A stretch of DNA of 64,000 nucleotides from an uncultured Prevotellaceae bacterium. GTDB lineage: Bacteria > Bacteroidota > Bacteroidia > Bacteroidales > Bacteroidaceae. Where the stretch lies: the NCBI GenBank assembly GCA_900315565.1, contig OMZS01000014.1, forward strand, positions 62,001 to 126,000. The letters are read 5' to 3'. Every line of letters begins with the position of its first letter. Position 1 is the first letter of the stretch. Below the pieces are notes generated by a model that searched no databases, was not told where the DNA came from, and saw only the letters and a list, made by a program, of their open reading frames with translations. Made by a program: the position numbers and the translations under genes. This document shows, piece by piece, positions 15,700 to 23,316 of the stretch.

Positions 15700-17124
15700 T
15701 CAGAGCAGCGGCGAAAGCAGCCTGACGAGCGACTCCCACAGCCTCTGCACAAACGAACGGTGGCTGAGATTGGTCACGTCGTCGAGCAGCACGCTCTCTT
15801 CCTGGTCTTTCAGAAAAACTTCCTTCATTCGGCAGGCCATAGACTTGTCGTAGAAAAAGGCGTTTGCTTCGAAATTGTTCTCAAAGCTGCGGAAGTCGAT
15901 GTTGGTTGAGCCGCACGTGCAAAGCGTGTCGTCGCAGACAAGCAGCTTGCTGTGGTTGAAACAGCGTTTGTAAAGATACACCTTCACCCCTGCCTCAACT
16001 GTTTCCATGACGTAGGAACGGCTGGCCCACTCCACAAACTTGGCGTCGGTGTGGCGTGGTATCATCAGCCGCACATCGACACCCGCCAGCGACGCCGTGC
16101 GCATGGCAAAGAGCACAGGCTCGGTGGGCAGAAAATAGGGTGTCTCCATATAGACATACTTTTGCGCGGCGAGCAGAATGCGCACGTAGCCCTGCATGAT
16201 GTCGGGCCAGGGCGTGACGGGACTGCTGGTGACAATCTGTACCAGGCAGTTGTTGCTGACCTCGGGTGGGGCCACGGGATAATACTGTCGGCTGGAGATG
16301 AGCGTGCGGTCAACAAAATACCAGTCAACCAAGAAAGCGCGCTGAATGCCAAAGACGGCGCCGCCCCGAATGCGCAGATGGGTGTCGCGCCACCCGCGGT
16401 TATTGCGCCCCTTGATGTAGCGCATGGCGATATTCATGCCTCCCACAAAGCCCACGCGCCCATCCACCACGCACAGCTTGCGGTGGTTGCGGTAGTTCAC
16501 CTTGCTGGTGAACACCGGAAACTTGACGGGCATGAAACCGTGTACCTCGATGCCCGCGTCGCGCATGCGTTCCCAAAACGCTTTCTTCACGTTCCAGCAC
16601 CCCACGTCGTCGTAAATCACGCGCACCTCTACGCCCTGCTGCGCCTTGTCGATGAGCGCGTCGGCCACCAAGTAGCCCAGCGGGTCGTCCTCCATGATGT
16701 AGGTGTCAAGATGGATGTGGTGCTCGGCACGGCCTATTTCCTGCAACAGCGCGTGGAAAAAGTGGTAGCCGTCGGTGAAGATGTCGGTTTCGTTGTCTTT
16801 GAATGGCAGTGCCCAGCTTTGGTTGGCAAAGAGCTGAATGAGTGTTTTGTGGTTTTCGGGCAGCACCAGGTTTTTCTGTTCCACAAACTCCAGCATCGAC
16901 CGCTTGGTGAGCTGGTCGAGACTCTGCTGGCTGATGAAGCGTTCCTTGCGTGTGTTCTGCCCGAAAAAGAAATATAGAATAATGCCCAACAGGGGCAGAA
17001 ACGTCAGCACCAGCAGCCAGGCCATGGTCTTGGCTGGCTGACGGTTGTCCATCAGCACGGCAATCATGGCAGCAGCCACAATCAGTCCATAGACAAGCAA
17101 CAAAAGCCAGTGAATGTAAATCAT
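15700..17124 (-). CDS. cls: Cardiolipin synthase (phospholipase D family)
   Basis: 474 residues from ATG 17124. The frame is open to 17208, but that stretch is repeat-derived and overlaps dnaG. Two N-terminal membrane helices (about 3-25 and 36-55) are followed by two HKD motifs: HRKLCVVDGRVGFVGG (about 216-231) and HSKLLVCDDTLCTCGSTN (about 393-410). These form the active site that joins two phosphatidylglycerols, or PG and PE, into cardiolipin at the inner membrane. Length and order are those of ClsA-type enzymes. It follows dnaG by 61 bp of microrepeat and is probably cotranscribed with it. Confidence 0.93.
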   Translation of the reverse strand: MIYIHWLLLLVYGLIVAAAMIAVLMDNRQPAKTMAWLLVLTFLPLLGIILYFFFGQNTRKERFISQQSLDQLTKRSMLEFVEQKNLVLPENHKTLIQLFANQSWALPFKDNETDIFTDGYHFFHALLQEIGRAEHHIHLDTYIMEDDPLGYLVADALIDKAQQGVEVRVIYDDVGCWNVKKAFWERMRDAGIEVHGFMPVKFPVFTSKVNYRNHRKLCVVDGRVGFVGGMNIAMRYIKGRNNRGWRDTHLRIRGGAVFGIQRAFLVDWYFVDRTLISSRQYYPVAPPEVSNNCLVQIVTSSPVTPWPDIMQGYVRILLAAQKYVYMETPYFLPTEPVLFAMRTASLAGVDVRLMIPRHTDAKFVEWASRSYVMETVEAGVKVYLYKRCFNHSKLLVCDDTLCTCGSTNIDFRSFENNFEANAFFYDKSMACRMKEVFLKDQEESVLLDDVTNLSHRSFVQRLWESLVRLLSPLL

Positions 17125-17125
17125 A

Positions 17126-17185
17126 GTCGGGTGTTGGGGTGTTGGATGCTGGGTGTTAGCGTTAAGGTTTGGGTTATCGTTAAGG
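17126..17185. repeat. Microrepeat spacer between dnaG and cls
   Basis: GTGTTGGGGTGTTGGATGCT, then GTTAAGGTTTGGGTTATCGT and GTTAAGG. The same ACGATAACCCAAACG-type words occur inside dnaG (17790-17858) and before the macroglobulin gene (42724-42760). Confidence 0.7.
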
Positions 17186-19225
17186 TTATACCACAATGCT
17201 GGTTCCAAGTTTGCGGGCCAGAGAGTTGCGGATGTTCTGTACGTCCTTGTATTGTTCCATGAGCTGCATCATCAGCTGTGGGTTGCTGACGGCCTGGCTG
17301 ATTTGAGCTTTCAGCTGCTTGAGCTGTGCGTCGGCATAGTCGAGTCGGAAGTCCATGAGCAGGCGCGTGGCTTGCTCGCGTATTTGCTCGGGTGTGGGGT
17401 CTTTCTGCTGGCTTTTGCGCAGCTGGAAATGGTCGAAGGCCATGCTGGCGGCCATCTGAACAATTTCGAAGTTATCATGATGAGCAAAGTATTGTTCAGC
17501 GTTGAAACTAGTGTCGGCCTCACTTTGCGCTGCTGCCTCGGCAAGCATCTGGTCGTAAAGGGCATGGCCGAGCGAAAGGCCGTCGGCGTTGAGCGAATAA
17601 TAGATGTATTGCGCCACGGTGAGCCGTTCGATGGTTTGTCCGTCGTCGGTTTCTACATTATTAAAAATAACGTCGCCGCCATGTCGCACCAGCAATTCTA
17701 CAATCATGGAAGAAATGTTGGGAGTTAGGGGTTTAGAGTTAGGAGTTAGGAGTTTAGTGTTAGGAGTTGGGGGGTGGGCGTTAGCGTTATCGTTTGTGTT
17801 AACGTTTGGGTTATCGTTAACGTTAGGACTAGCGTTCTCGTTAACGTTAGCGTTATTATTCAGCCTTGCAGCACGCTCTTCCTCGCGGCGGGCATCCTTG
17901 TATCTCTGCTCAATGTCCTGGCGTATAAACTTGTTCATCTGTGCGATGAGCGTAGCCTCGTTGATGCCCAGGCGGTGCGAGCAGTCGGTGATGTAAGTGT
18001 CGCGCACAATGGGGTCGGTGATGACCGATATGCTGCGCACAATAGAGTTGATGGCCTCCGAGCGCTTGATGGGGTCGCTCACGCCGCGAAGCATCACGTC
18101 ACTCTTGAACTGTATGAAGTCGGTTTGGTGTTCGTCGATGTACTTGCGAAATTCTGCAGCCGTATGTTTCCGTGCGAACGAGTCGGGGTCGTCGCCGTCG
18201 GGCAGAATGAGCACCTTGATGTTCATGCCCTCGGCCAGCAGCATGTCGGTGCCGCGCAGGGCAGCATGAATGCCAGCCTCGTCGCCGTCGTAGAGCAGTG
18301 TGATGTTGTCGGTAAAGCGGTGCAGCTGCTTAATTTGATAGACGGAGAGCGCCGTTCCGCTGTTGGCCACCACATTCTCTATTCCGCACTGATGCATGGC
18401 TATCACGTCGGTGTAGCCTTCCACCATAAACACACGGTCTTCTTTGGCTATCTGCCGTTTGGCCTGAAAAATGCCATAGAGTTGCTGCTCTTTGTGGTAG
18501 ATTTCCGAGTCGGGCGAATTGACGTACTTCTGTTGCACGCCCTTGGTGCGCGAGTCGAGCAATCGGCCACCGAAGGCCACCACCTTGCCGCTGGTGCTCA
18601 GCCAAGGGAAGATGACGCGCCCGGCATAGCGGTCAACGAGCCCGCCGCTCTCCTCGCGCTTGTAGCAGAGGCCGGTGCGCACCAGATATTCCTCTTTGTA
18701 TCCCGCCTTCGTGGCTGCCGTCGAAAGAGCCGTGCGCGAGGGTAGGGCATAGCCCAGCTGAAACTTCTCGATGATGTCGTCGCGAATGCCGCGGCTGCGG
18801 AAGTACTGCATGCCGATGGCACGCCCATCGACATCGTTTTTCAGAATGTTCTGGAAATATTTTGCCGCCCACTCGTTCACAATGAACATCGACTCGCGGT
18901 CGCTCTCCTTCTGTCGCTCCTCGCTGGTCAGCTCGCGCTCCTTGATTTCTATGTTGTACTTTCGGGCCAGCCAGCGCAGCGCCTCCGGATAGGTCATTTG
19001 CTCGTGCTCCATGATGAAACCCACGGGCGTTCCGCCCTTACCGCAGGCAAAGCAGTGGCAGATGTTTTTCGAGGGGCTCACCATGAACGAGGGGGTCTTG
19101 TCGTCGTGAAACGGGCACAAGCCTTTGTAGTTAACCCCCGCCTTGCGCAGGTTAACAAACTCCGACACCACGTCAACAATGTTGGCGGCGTCGAGTATGC
19201 GGTCAACTGTGGCTCTGTCAATCAT
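17186..19225 (-). CDS. dnaG: DNA primase DnaG with repeat-derived linker
   Basis: 679 residues. It makes RNA primers at the replication fork. The CHC2 zinc finger is intact (CPFHDDKTPS, then CHCFACGKGG; about 37-65), followed by the primase core and a Toprim domain with MVEGYTDVIAMHQ and DGDEAG (about 260-310). The C-terminal helicase-binding region is about 510-679. Between core and C-terminal domain, residues 456-507 are almost only Asn, Pro, Thr, Val and Leu (for example LLTPNSKPLTPN). They are encoded by tandem TTAGGAG and GTTAACG microrepeats, the same kind found between genes. So the linker seems to come from in-frame repeat insertion. The ends are conserved and the protein is probably active. 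A -7 box at 19409 gives a 190-nt leader. Confidence 0.95.
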   Translation of the reverse strand: MIDRATVDRILDAANIVDVVSEFVNLRKAGVNYKGLCPFHDDKTPSFMVSPSKNICHCFACGKGGTPVGFIMEHEQMTYPEALRWLARKYNIEIKERELTSEERQKESDRESMFIVNEWAAKYFQNILKNDVDGRAIGMQYFRSRGIRDDIIEKFQLGYALPSRTALSTAATKAGYKEEYLVRTGLCYKREESGGLVDRYAGRVIFPWLSTSGKVVAFGGRLLDSRTKGVQQKYVNSPDSEIYHKEQQLYGIFQAKRQIAKEDRVFMVEGYTDVIAMHQCGIENVVANSGTALSVYQIKQLHRFTDNITLLYDGDEAGIHAALRGTDMLLAEGMNIKVLILPDGDDPDSFARKHTAAEFRKYIDEHQTDFIQFKSDVMLRGVSDPIKRSEAINSIVRSISVITDPIVRDTYITDCSHRLGINEATLIAQMNKFIRQDIEQRYKDARREEERAARLNNNANVNENASPNVNDNPNVNTNDNANAHPPTPNTKLLTPNSKPLTPNISSMIVELLVRHGGDVIFNNVETDDGQTIERLTVAQYIYYSLNADGLSLGHALYDQMLAEAAAQSEADTSFNAEQYFAHHDNFEIVQMAASMAFDHFQLRKSQQKDPTPEQIREQATRLLMDFRLDYADAQLKQLKAQISQAVSNPQLMMQLMEQYKDVQNIRNSLARKLGTSIVV
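17706..17858. repeat. Microrepeat inside dnaG
   Basis: About 150 bp of degenerate 7-8 bp units, TTAGGAGTTAGGAG-like in one half and GTTAACGTTAGCGTT with GTTTGGGTTATCG in the other. The frame stays open throughout. Confidence 0.85.
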
Positions 19226-19228
19226 GCG

Positions 19229-19267
19229 GAGTTAAGGCTAAGAGTTAGGAGATAGAAGTTAGGGAGT
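19229..19267. repeat. TTAGGAG microrepeat before dnaG
   Basis: Degenerate units (AGTTAAGG, AAGAGTTAGGAG, AGAAGTTAGGGAG) in the dnaG leader, next to hairpin element H2. Confidence 0.6.
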
Positions 19268-19361
19268 TAGGAAAGAAATTAGAATAATTATTATAATTAT
19301 CCAAGAATTATCTATTTAATTTATGGCGAAATTATTCTAATTATTCTAATTTCTTTCCTAA
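19268..19361. repeat. Hairpin element H2 (94 bp)
   Basis: Ends TTAGGAAAGAAATTAGAA and TTCTAATTTCTTTCCTAA are the same as in H1 (6258), and the loop keeps AAGAATT and TATGGCGA. The inner stem here is AT-only (ATAATTATT with AATTATTCT), whereas in H1 it is CCATCGGATTAAT. It would be transcribed in the dnaG leader. Confidence 0.85.
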
Positions 19362-19408
19362 ATATCCCAAATTCTTCATTTCCCATTTCTCATTTTCTAT
19401 TTCTCATT

Positions 19409-19417
19409 GCAAAGATA
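19409..19417 (-). promoter_or_regulatory. Likely -7 box of dnaG
   Basis: Minus strand TATCTTTGC. No clear -33 box. The leader would hold hairpin element H2 and microrepeats. Confidence 0.5.
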
Positions 19418-19489
19418 GCGGTTATTCTTCAGAAAAACGGCAAAAATGCAGAAAAACAAGAAAAAGAATTTGTTTTTTTCAGCTTTTAC

Positions 19490-19521
19490 TTGTCTTTTCA
19501 ATCTTTTTTAAATATCTTTGT
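19490..19521 (+). promoter_or_regulatory. Promoter of the duplicated-domain gene
   Basis: -33 TTGT (19490-19493), 19 bp, -7 TATCTTTGT (19513-19521). The leader of about 85 nt consists of simple repeats: TTCACGATTTCACAATTTTACG, broken here as TTCACGATTTCACAATT plus TTACG, then ATTATGCATTATGCATT. Confidence 0.6.
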
Positions 19522-19611
19522 CACACAGATTACTTCATTTCACGATTTCACAATTTTACGATTTCATTATGCATTATGCATTATTCATTATGCATTTAAA
19601 GATTTTTCATT

Positions 19612-20709
19612 ATGAGAGCAACCATCATTACCATCGTCTGCATGCTGGCTTTCGCTGCTGCTGCCCAGGCGCAAGACTCCAAACCAGAGCGCATCAAGCA
19701 AATACGCACCGCCTATGCTCAGGCCAAGAAGAAAATTGAGCAGAACGGCAAAAACGGCAAATCGCCCAAAGACATGACCATTGTTGTGAACTCGGTGCTA
19801 AGCGAGGAACCCGAAATCACCCAAGTTGATAAAGTGGTGATTTATTTCGACGAAAGCACTCACGAGGACTCCGAAGGAACGTCCGTCACCACCAGCGCGC
19901 CCTATTTCATCAGTGGCGACTGGAGTGCTTACGGGCACATTGGGCTCAGCGAAATGCTGCTCAACCCCACCAACGGGGCACTGATGTTCTGCTACAGTAA
20001 GTCTGACACCCATGCCGGAATCGTCAGCGAGTCGCGCTACTACTACGATTCGCAGGGAAAACTCATAGAGCAGAAGCACACCTCTTCTTTCTCTGAGGGC
20101 GACGGCGAGATAGAGAAGCGCAGCGCTAAAAAATACCTTGAAGTATTCCAGTTGCTCAAAGACAACGCTCCCCAACTCCTAACTCCTAACTCAAAACTCC
20201 CAACTCCCACCACTCCCAAGGCTGAGCGGATGAAGCAAATTCGCGCCGCCTACGCCAAGGCCAAAGAGCAAATCGATAAGAACGACAAGTCGGACGCGTG
20301 TCGTGACATCCGCATCACCATTCATGACGAGGGCGAAAACTGGCCGCCCCGAACCAGCGACATCCGCATCTACTTCGACAAGGCTCCCGCCTCGCAAGGA
20401 GGAACAGAAGCCCAGGGACAGGCGGGCAGCAAGGCGGGCGGCAACCAGTGCTACTTTATTTCCGAGCACCGCAGCTCGATGATGTTCGACAGCTACAGCG
20501 AGTATCTGTTCGACCCCGCAACGGGCAGCCTGATGTTTTCGTACTCCAAAGGCCTGGAAGAGGGCCAGAAGCTGGAGTGGCGCTATTACTACGACGAGAA
20601 CGGCCGTTGCATTGAAACCAAGACCAACGCCGAGGACACCGACGACGGGAAAGTTGATAAAGCCTCGGCCGCCAATTTCATTCAGGTATTCAATCTGCTC
20701 ATGAAGTGA
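19612..20709 (+). CDS. Secreted protein with two copies of an unknown domain
   Basis: 365 residues. Signal peptide about 1-20 (ending AQAQ). Two related halves follow. Each opens with a KPERIKQIRTAYAQAKKKI / KAERMKQIRAAYAKAKEQI helix. Each continues with a strand segment ending in IYFD, a middle FISGDWSAYGH or FISEHRSSMMF block, SLMFSYSK / ALMFCYSK, RYYYDSQGK / RYYYDENGR, and a final helix (KKYLEVFQLLK / AANFIQVFNLLMK). So it is an internal tandem duplication of about 170 residues. The linker (about 185-202, QLLTPNSKLPTPTT) is written in TAACTCC microrepeats. No family is recognised. It is expected in the periplasm or outside. Confidence 0.82.
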   Translation: MRATIITIVCMLAFAAAAQAQDSKPERIKQIRTAYAQAKKKIEQNGKNGKSPKDMTIVVNSVLSEEPEITQVDKVVIYFDESTHEDSEGTSVTTSAPYFISGDWSAYGHIGLSEMLLNPTNGALMFCYSKSDTHAGIVSESRYYYDSQGKLIEQKHTSSFSEGDGEIEKRSAKKYLEVFQLLKDNAPQLLTPNSKLPTPTTPKAERMKQIRAAYAKAKEQIDKNDKSDACRDIRITIHDEGENWPPRTSDIRIYFDKAPASQGGTEAQGQAGSKAGGNQCYFISEHRSSMMFDSYSEYLFDPATGSLMFSYSKGLEEGQKLEWRYYYDENGRCIETKTNAEDTDDGKVDKASAANFIQVFNLLMK

Positions 20710-20722
20710 ATAATTGTATAAA

Positions 20723-20779
20723 CAACGCCGTGAGTTATTTTTGTAATCCTCAACATTGCAAAAATAACTCACGGCGTTG
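20723..20779. repeat. Perfect 21-bp inverted repeat
   Basis: Arms at 20723-20743 and 20759-20779 match over all 21 bases (CAACGCCGTGAGTTATTTTT plus one base) around a 15-base loop. It lies 14 bp after the stop codon and can end transcription. The arm words (CGCCGTGAGTTATTTTT) are those of the CTAG/CTCACGACG family. Confidence 0.85.
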
Positions 20780-20784
20780 CTGCA

Positions 20785-20905
20785 ACATTTTCTAGAGAAT
20801 TCAGAATTATCTCACGACGTTGCTATCACATTTTCTAGAGAATTCAGAATTATCTCACGACGTTATTGTAACATTTTCTAGAAAATTCGGAGCTAACTCA
20901 CGGTA
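20785..20905. repeat. 43-bp tandem repeat, nearly three units
   Basis: Units begin at 20785, 20828 and 20871, each ACATTTTCTAGAGAATTC or ACATTTTCTAGAAAATTC, followed by TATCTCACGACGTT in the first two and TAACTCACGG in the last. Confidence 0.88.
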
Positions 20906-21065
20906 ATAAACTCAGATTATCAGGAATGAGCATTTTATTGTCGTGAGCAGGTGGAGCATTTTGTGGTAAGAAAACAGTCGTTATTTGTATGGATGAGGGG
21001 AAAATCGGGGATAGTTGTGTTAAAATCATTAAATCGTACGATTAAACTAATTAATTTTCTTAAAT

Positions 21066-21111
21066 AACTAAAGTTTTTAGTTGTACGAAAAGATTTTTTA
21101 GTTATCTTTGC
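21066..21111 (+). promoter_or_regulatory. Promoter and candidate operator of the blaI-like gene
   Basis: -7 TATCTTTGC at 21103-21111, with TTG at 21081-21083 as -33. The dyad AACTAAA-GTT-TTTAGTT (21066-21082) overlaps the -33 box. A BlaI-type repressor bound there would block RNA polymerase. A TCGTACGA palindrome at about 21035 and a TTGTACGA half at 21081 are further candidates. Confidence 0.6.
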
Positions 21112-21178
21112 GGCAGATATTGATACCGACATGCATTTGATGAATTTAAACAACCCAACAACCATTTTATAACCAACA

Positions 21179-21541
21179 ATGAAAAAGCTGACCAACAAAG
21201 AAAAAGAAATCATGGAGCTCTACTGGCAGCACGGACCCATGTTTGTGCGCGAGTTGCAGGAGCACTATGCCGAGCCGCGCCCTCATTTCAACACGCTCTC
21301 CACCATGGTGCGCCTGTTGGAAAAGAACGGTTTTCTGGGCCACCGCCAGTATGGCAACACCTACCAGTACTATGCCACCGTTACGGAGAAAGAGTATGGT
21401 AAAAGTTCGCTGGCCGGTGTCATCAGGAACTATTTCAACAACTCTTATATGAGTGCGGTTTCTTCTTTCGTGAAGGAAGAGAAAATCAGCGTTGACGAGT
21501 TGAAGCAACTCATCAGCCAGATAGAGAAAGGCGAGGCATGA
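21179..21541 (+). CDS. BlaI/MecI/CopY family transcriptional repressor
   Basis: 120 residues, normal for the family. An N-terminal winged helix (about 1-75; LTNKEKEIMELYWQ, then FNTLSTMVRLLEKNGFL) binds operator DNA as a dimer. The C-terminal helices (about 80-120) dimerise and carry the usual proteolytic control region. It overlaps the M56 sensor by four bases, the standard sensor-repressor pair: the sensor detects an outside signal and leads to repressor cleavage. The regulon is not visible; no beta-lactamase is next to it. It probably controls its own operon through the dyad at 21066-21082. Confidence 0.93.
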   Translation: MKKLTNKEKEIMELYWQHGPMFVRELQEHYAEPRPHFNTLSTMVRLLEKNGFLGHRQYGNTYQYYATVTEKEYGKSSLAGVIRNYFNNSYMSAVSSFVKEEKISVDELKQLISQIEKGEA

Positions 21542-23217
21542 CCGATTTTCTGATTTACGACCTCCGCGTGGCGGTGCTCATTGCCGTGTTCTACCTGTTC
21601 TGGCGCCTGCTGCTGGCCCGCGAGACGCTCCACAGGCTCAACCGTGTGGTGCTCTTGTTGACGGCTGTGCTGTCGTTCGTGTTGCCGGTTTGCGTCATCA
21701 CCATCCATCGCAGCGAGGTGCTCACCATGACCGAAAACGAAGCCTCCGCGTTGCCCACGGCGACGGTCGAGACGATGACAGCGGTGCAGCCCTGGTGGAT
21801 GACGGCAGCCGTGGTGCTGTTTGTTACTGGCGCGGTGCTGACCTTGGGCCACACGCTGGCATCGTTGGTGCGCGTTGGGCGGCTGATTCGCCAGAGCGAG
21901 CACCATCAGCAAGCCGATGGCACCGTGATAGCCGTTACAGAGAGGGAGTTGTCGCCTTTCAGTTGGATGCACTACATTGTTATGAGTCGTAGCGACTACG
22001 ACCACCCCGATGCCGCCATCATGGCACACGAGCGCGCTCACATTCGTGCCCGCCACTCGTGGGATGTGATGCTGGTAGATGTGCTCAGCGTTTTGCAATG
22101 GTTCAATCCCGCGTTGTGGCTTTTGCGCAGCGACCTGCGCGCCATTCACGAGTTTGAAGCTGACGACGCTGTACTCTCTCAAGGCATCGATGCACGTCAA
22201 TATCAATATCTGCTTGTCAGAAAAGCTGTGGCAGCTCACGGGTACTCTGTTGCCAACAGCCTGAGTCACAGTACCCTTAAACGAAGAATCAACATGATGT
22301 TAAAAAAGAAAACCAATTCCCGACAGTGGCTTCGCGCCCTGTATATTGTTCCCGTTGTTGCAGCATCGCTGGCCGTCAGCGCCCGCACCGTGACAGACTA
22401 TCGTATTGCCGACGAACAAGCACCAGCAGCCACAGATGCTACCACTCAAACCGAAAGCAAGGACAGCGGCTTTTTCGAAGTAAAAGAGAACGACCGCGTC
22501 ACGATTGTCCATCCTGGCGGTGTTGAGCAAGACAAAGTGACCGTTGCCTTATCCAGCAACGGGGCGCATCCGCTGGTGTTGGTCAACGGAACAGAAATGG
22601 CATACGACCACTTTGTGAAAATCAGCCCAAACATTATCAAAAGCATGACGGTGCTCAAAGACGAGGACGCCCGGAAGAAATATGGCGCAAAGGCCAAGGA
22701 CGGTGTCATCCTGGTGGAGATTGAAGACCACCCCAACGAGAAAGGTCACGAACCGTTCAAGCTGAAAGGACTGGTGATTGACGAAAAGAAGGAACCCGTG
22801 GTGGGAGCCATCGTGAGGGTGAAAGGCACCAAACAAGGAACGGTGACCGACATGGAAGGCCAATACACCATCGAAGTGCCCGATGGGGCTGAAGTTGAAG
22901 TGGCTTATGTGGGTATGGCTACCGCCACTTTCACCGCCTCGAAGGACATCGCCGAGACACGAACCACAACTATCGTGCTGAAGAAAGACGGCTCTGACGC
23001 AACGCCGACCGCCATGGCGAAAAACAAGAATGAGACGCGCGTGGTGGTGGATGGCAAGGATACAAGAAAGATTGTGACACGCGTGGTGGTAGATGGCAAG
23101 GAAATGTCGATGGAGGAGTTTGAAACCACCACCGAGCCGGAGATAATTGAGTCGATGAACATCGATAAAACCGACCCGAAGCATCCCGTTGTGCGCGTCA
23201 CTACCAAGAAGAAATAG
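21538..23217 (+). CDS. BlaR1-type M56 membrane metallopeptidase with carboxypeptidase-regulatory and plug-like domains
   Basis: 559 residues. Membrane helices at about 8-26, 37-56, 86-110 and 265-285. The zinc site is HERAH (His164, Glu165, His168), with Glu207 in EFEADD as third ligand, as in BlaR1/MecR1. Beyond the last helix there is no penicillin-binding domain. Instead, residues 345-400 (SMTVLKDEDARKKYGAKAKD in part) resemble the plug motif of SusC proteins. Residues 405-480 form a carboxypeptidase-D regulatory-like beta domain (GLVIDEKKEPVVGAIVRVKG). This architecture is typical of Bacteroidetes M56 sensors. The ligand is unknown. The C-terminal tail (480-559) carries two TRVVVDGK repeats. 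Confidence 0.9.
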   Translation: MTDFLIYDLRVAVLIAVFYLFWRLLLARETLHRLNRVVLLLTAVLSFVLPVCVITIHRSEVLTMTENEASALPTATVETMTAVQPWWMTAAVVLFVTGAVLTLGHTLASLVRVGRLIRQSEHHQQADGTVIAVTERELSPFSWMHYIVMSRSDYDHPDAAIMAHERAHIRARHSWDVMLVDVLSVLQWFNPALWLLRSDLRAIHEFEADDAVLSQGIDARQYQYLLVRKAVAAHGYSVANSLSHSTLKRRINMMLKKKTNSRQWLRALYIVPVVAASLAVSARTVTDYRIADEQAPAATDATTQTESKDSGFFEVKENDRVTIVHPGGVEQDKVTVALSSNGAHPLVLVNGTEMAYDHFVKISPNIIKSMTVLKDEDARKKYGAKAKDGVILVEIEDHPNEKGHEPFKLKGLVIDEKKEPVVGAIVRVKGTKQGTVTDMEGQYTIEVPDGAEVEVAYVGMATATFTASKDIAETRTTTIVLKKDGSDATPTAMAKNKNETRVVVDGKDTRKIVTRVVVDGKEMSMEEFETTTEPEIIESMNIDKTDPKHPVVRVTTKKK

Positions 23218-23253
23218 CCGCATGGCACTTGCCTGTGCTACGGGGCTGCATAA

Positions 23254-23293
23254 AAATGGAGGCTGCTAACGCGAAGATTAGCAGCCTCCATTT
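23254..23293. terminator. Two-way terminator
   Basis: A 16-bp perfect stem (AAATGGAGGCTGCTAA with TTAGCAGCCTCCATTT) around an eight-base loop, midway between the convergent ends at 23217 and 23317. Confidence 0.88.
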
Positions 23294-23316
23294 GTATGTT
23301 GCCGATTGTGAAAGAG

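Noticed and set aside
17124-17208. Earlier start of cls at 17208
   Set aside because: The extra residues are repeat-encoded, overlap dnaG and precede the normal N-terminal membrane helix.
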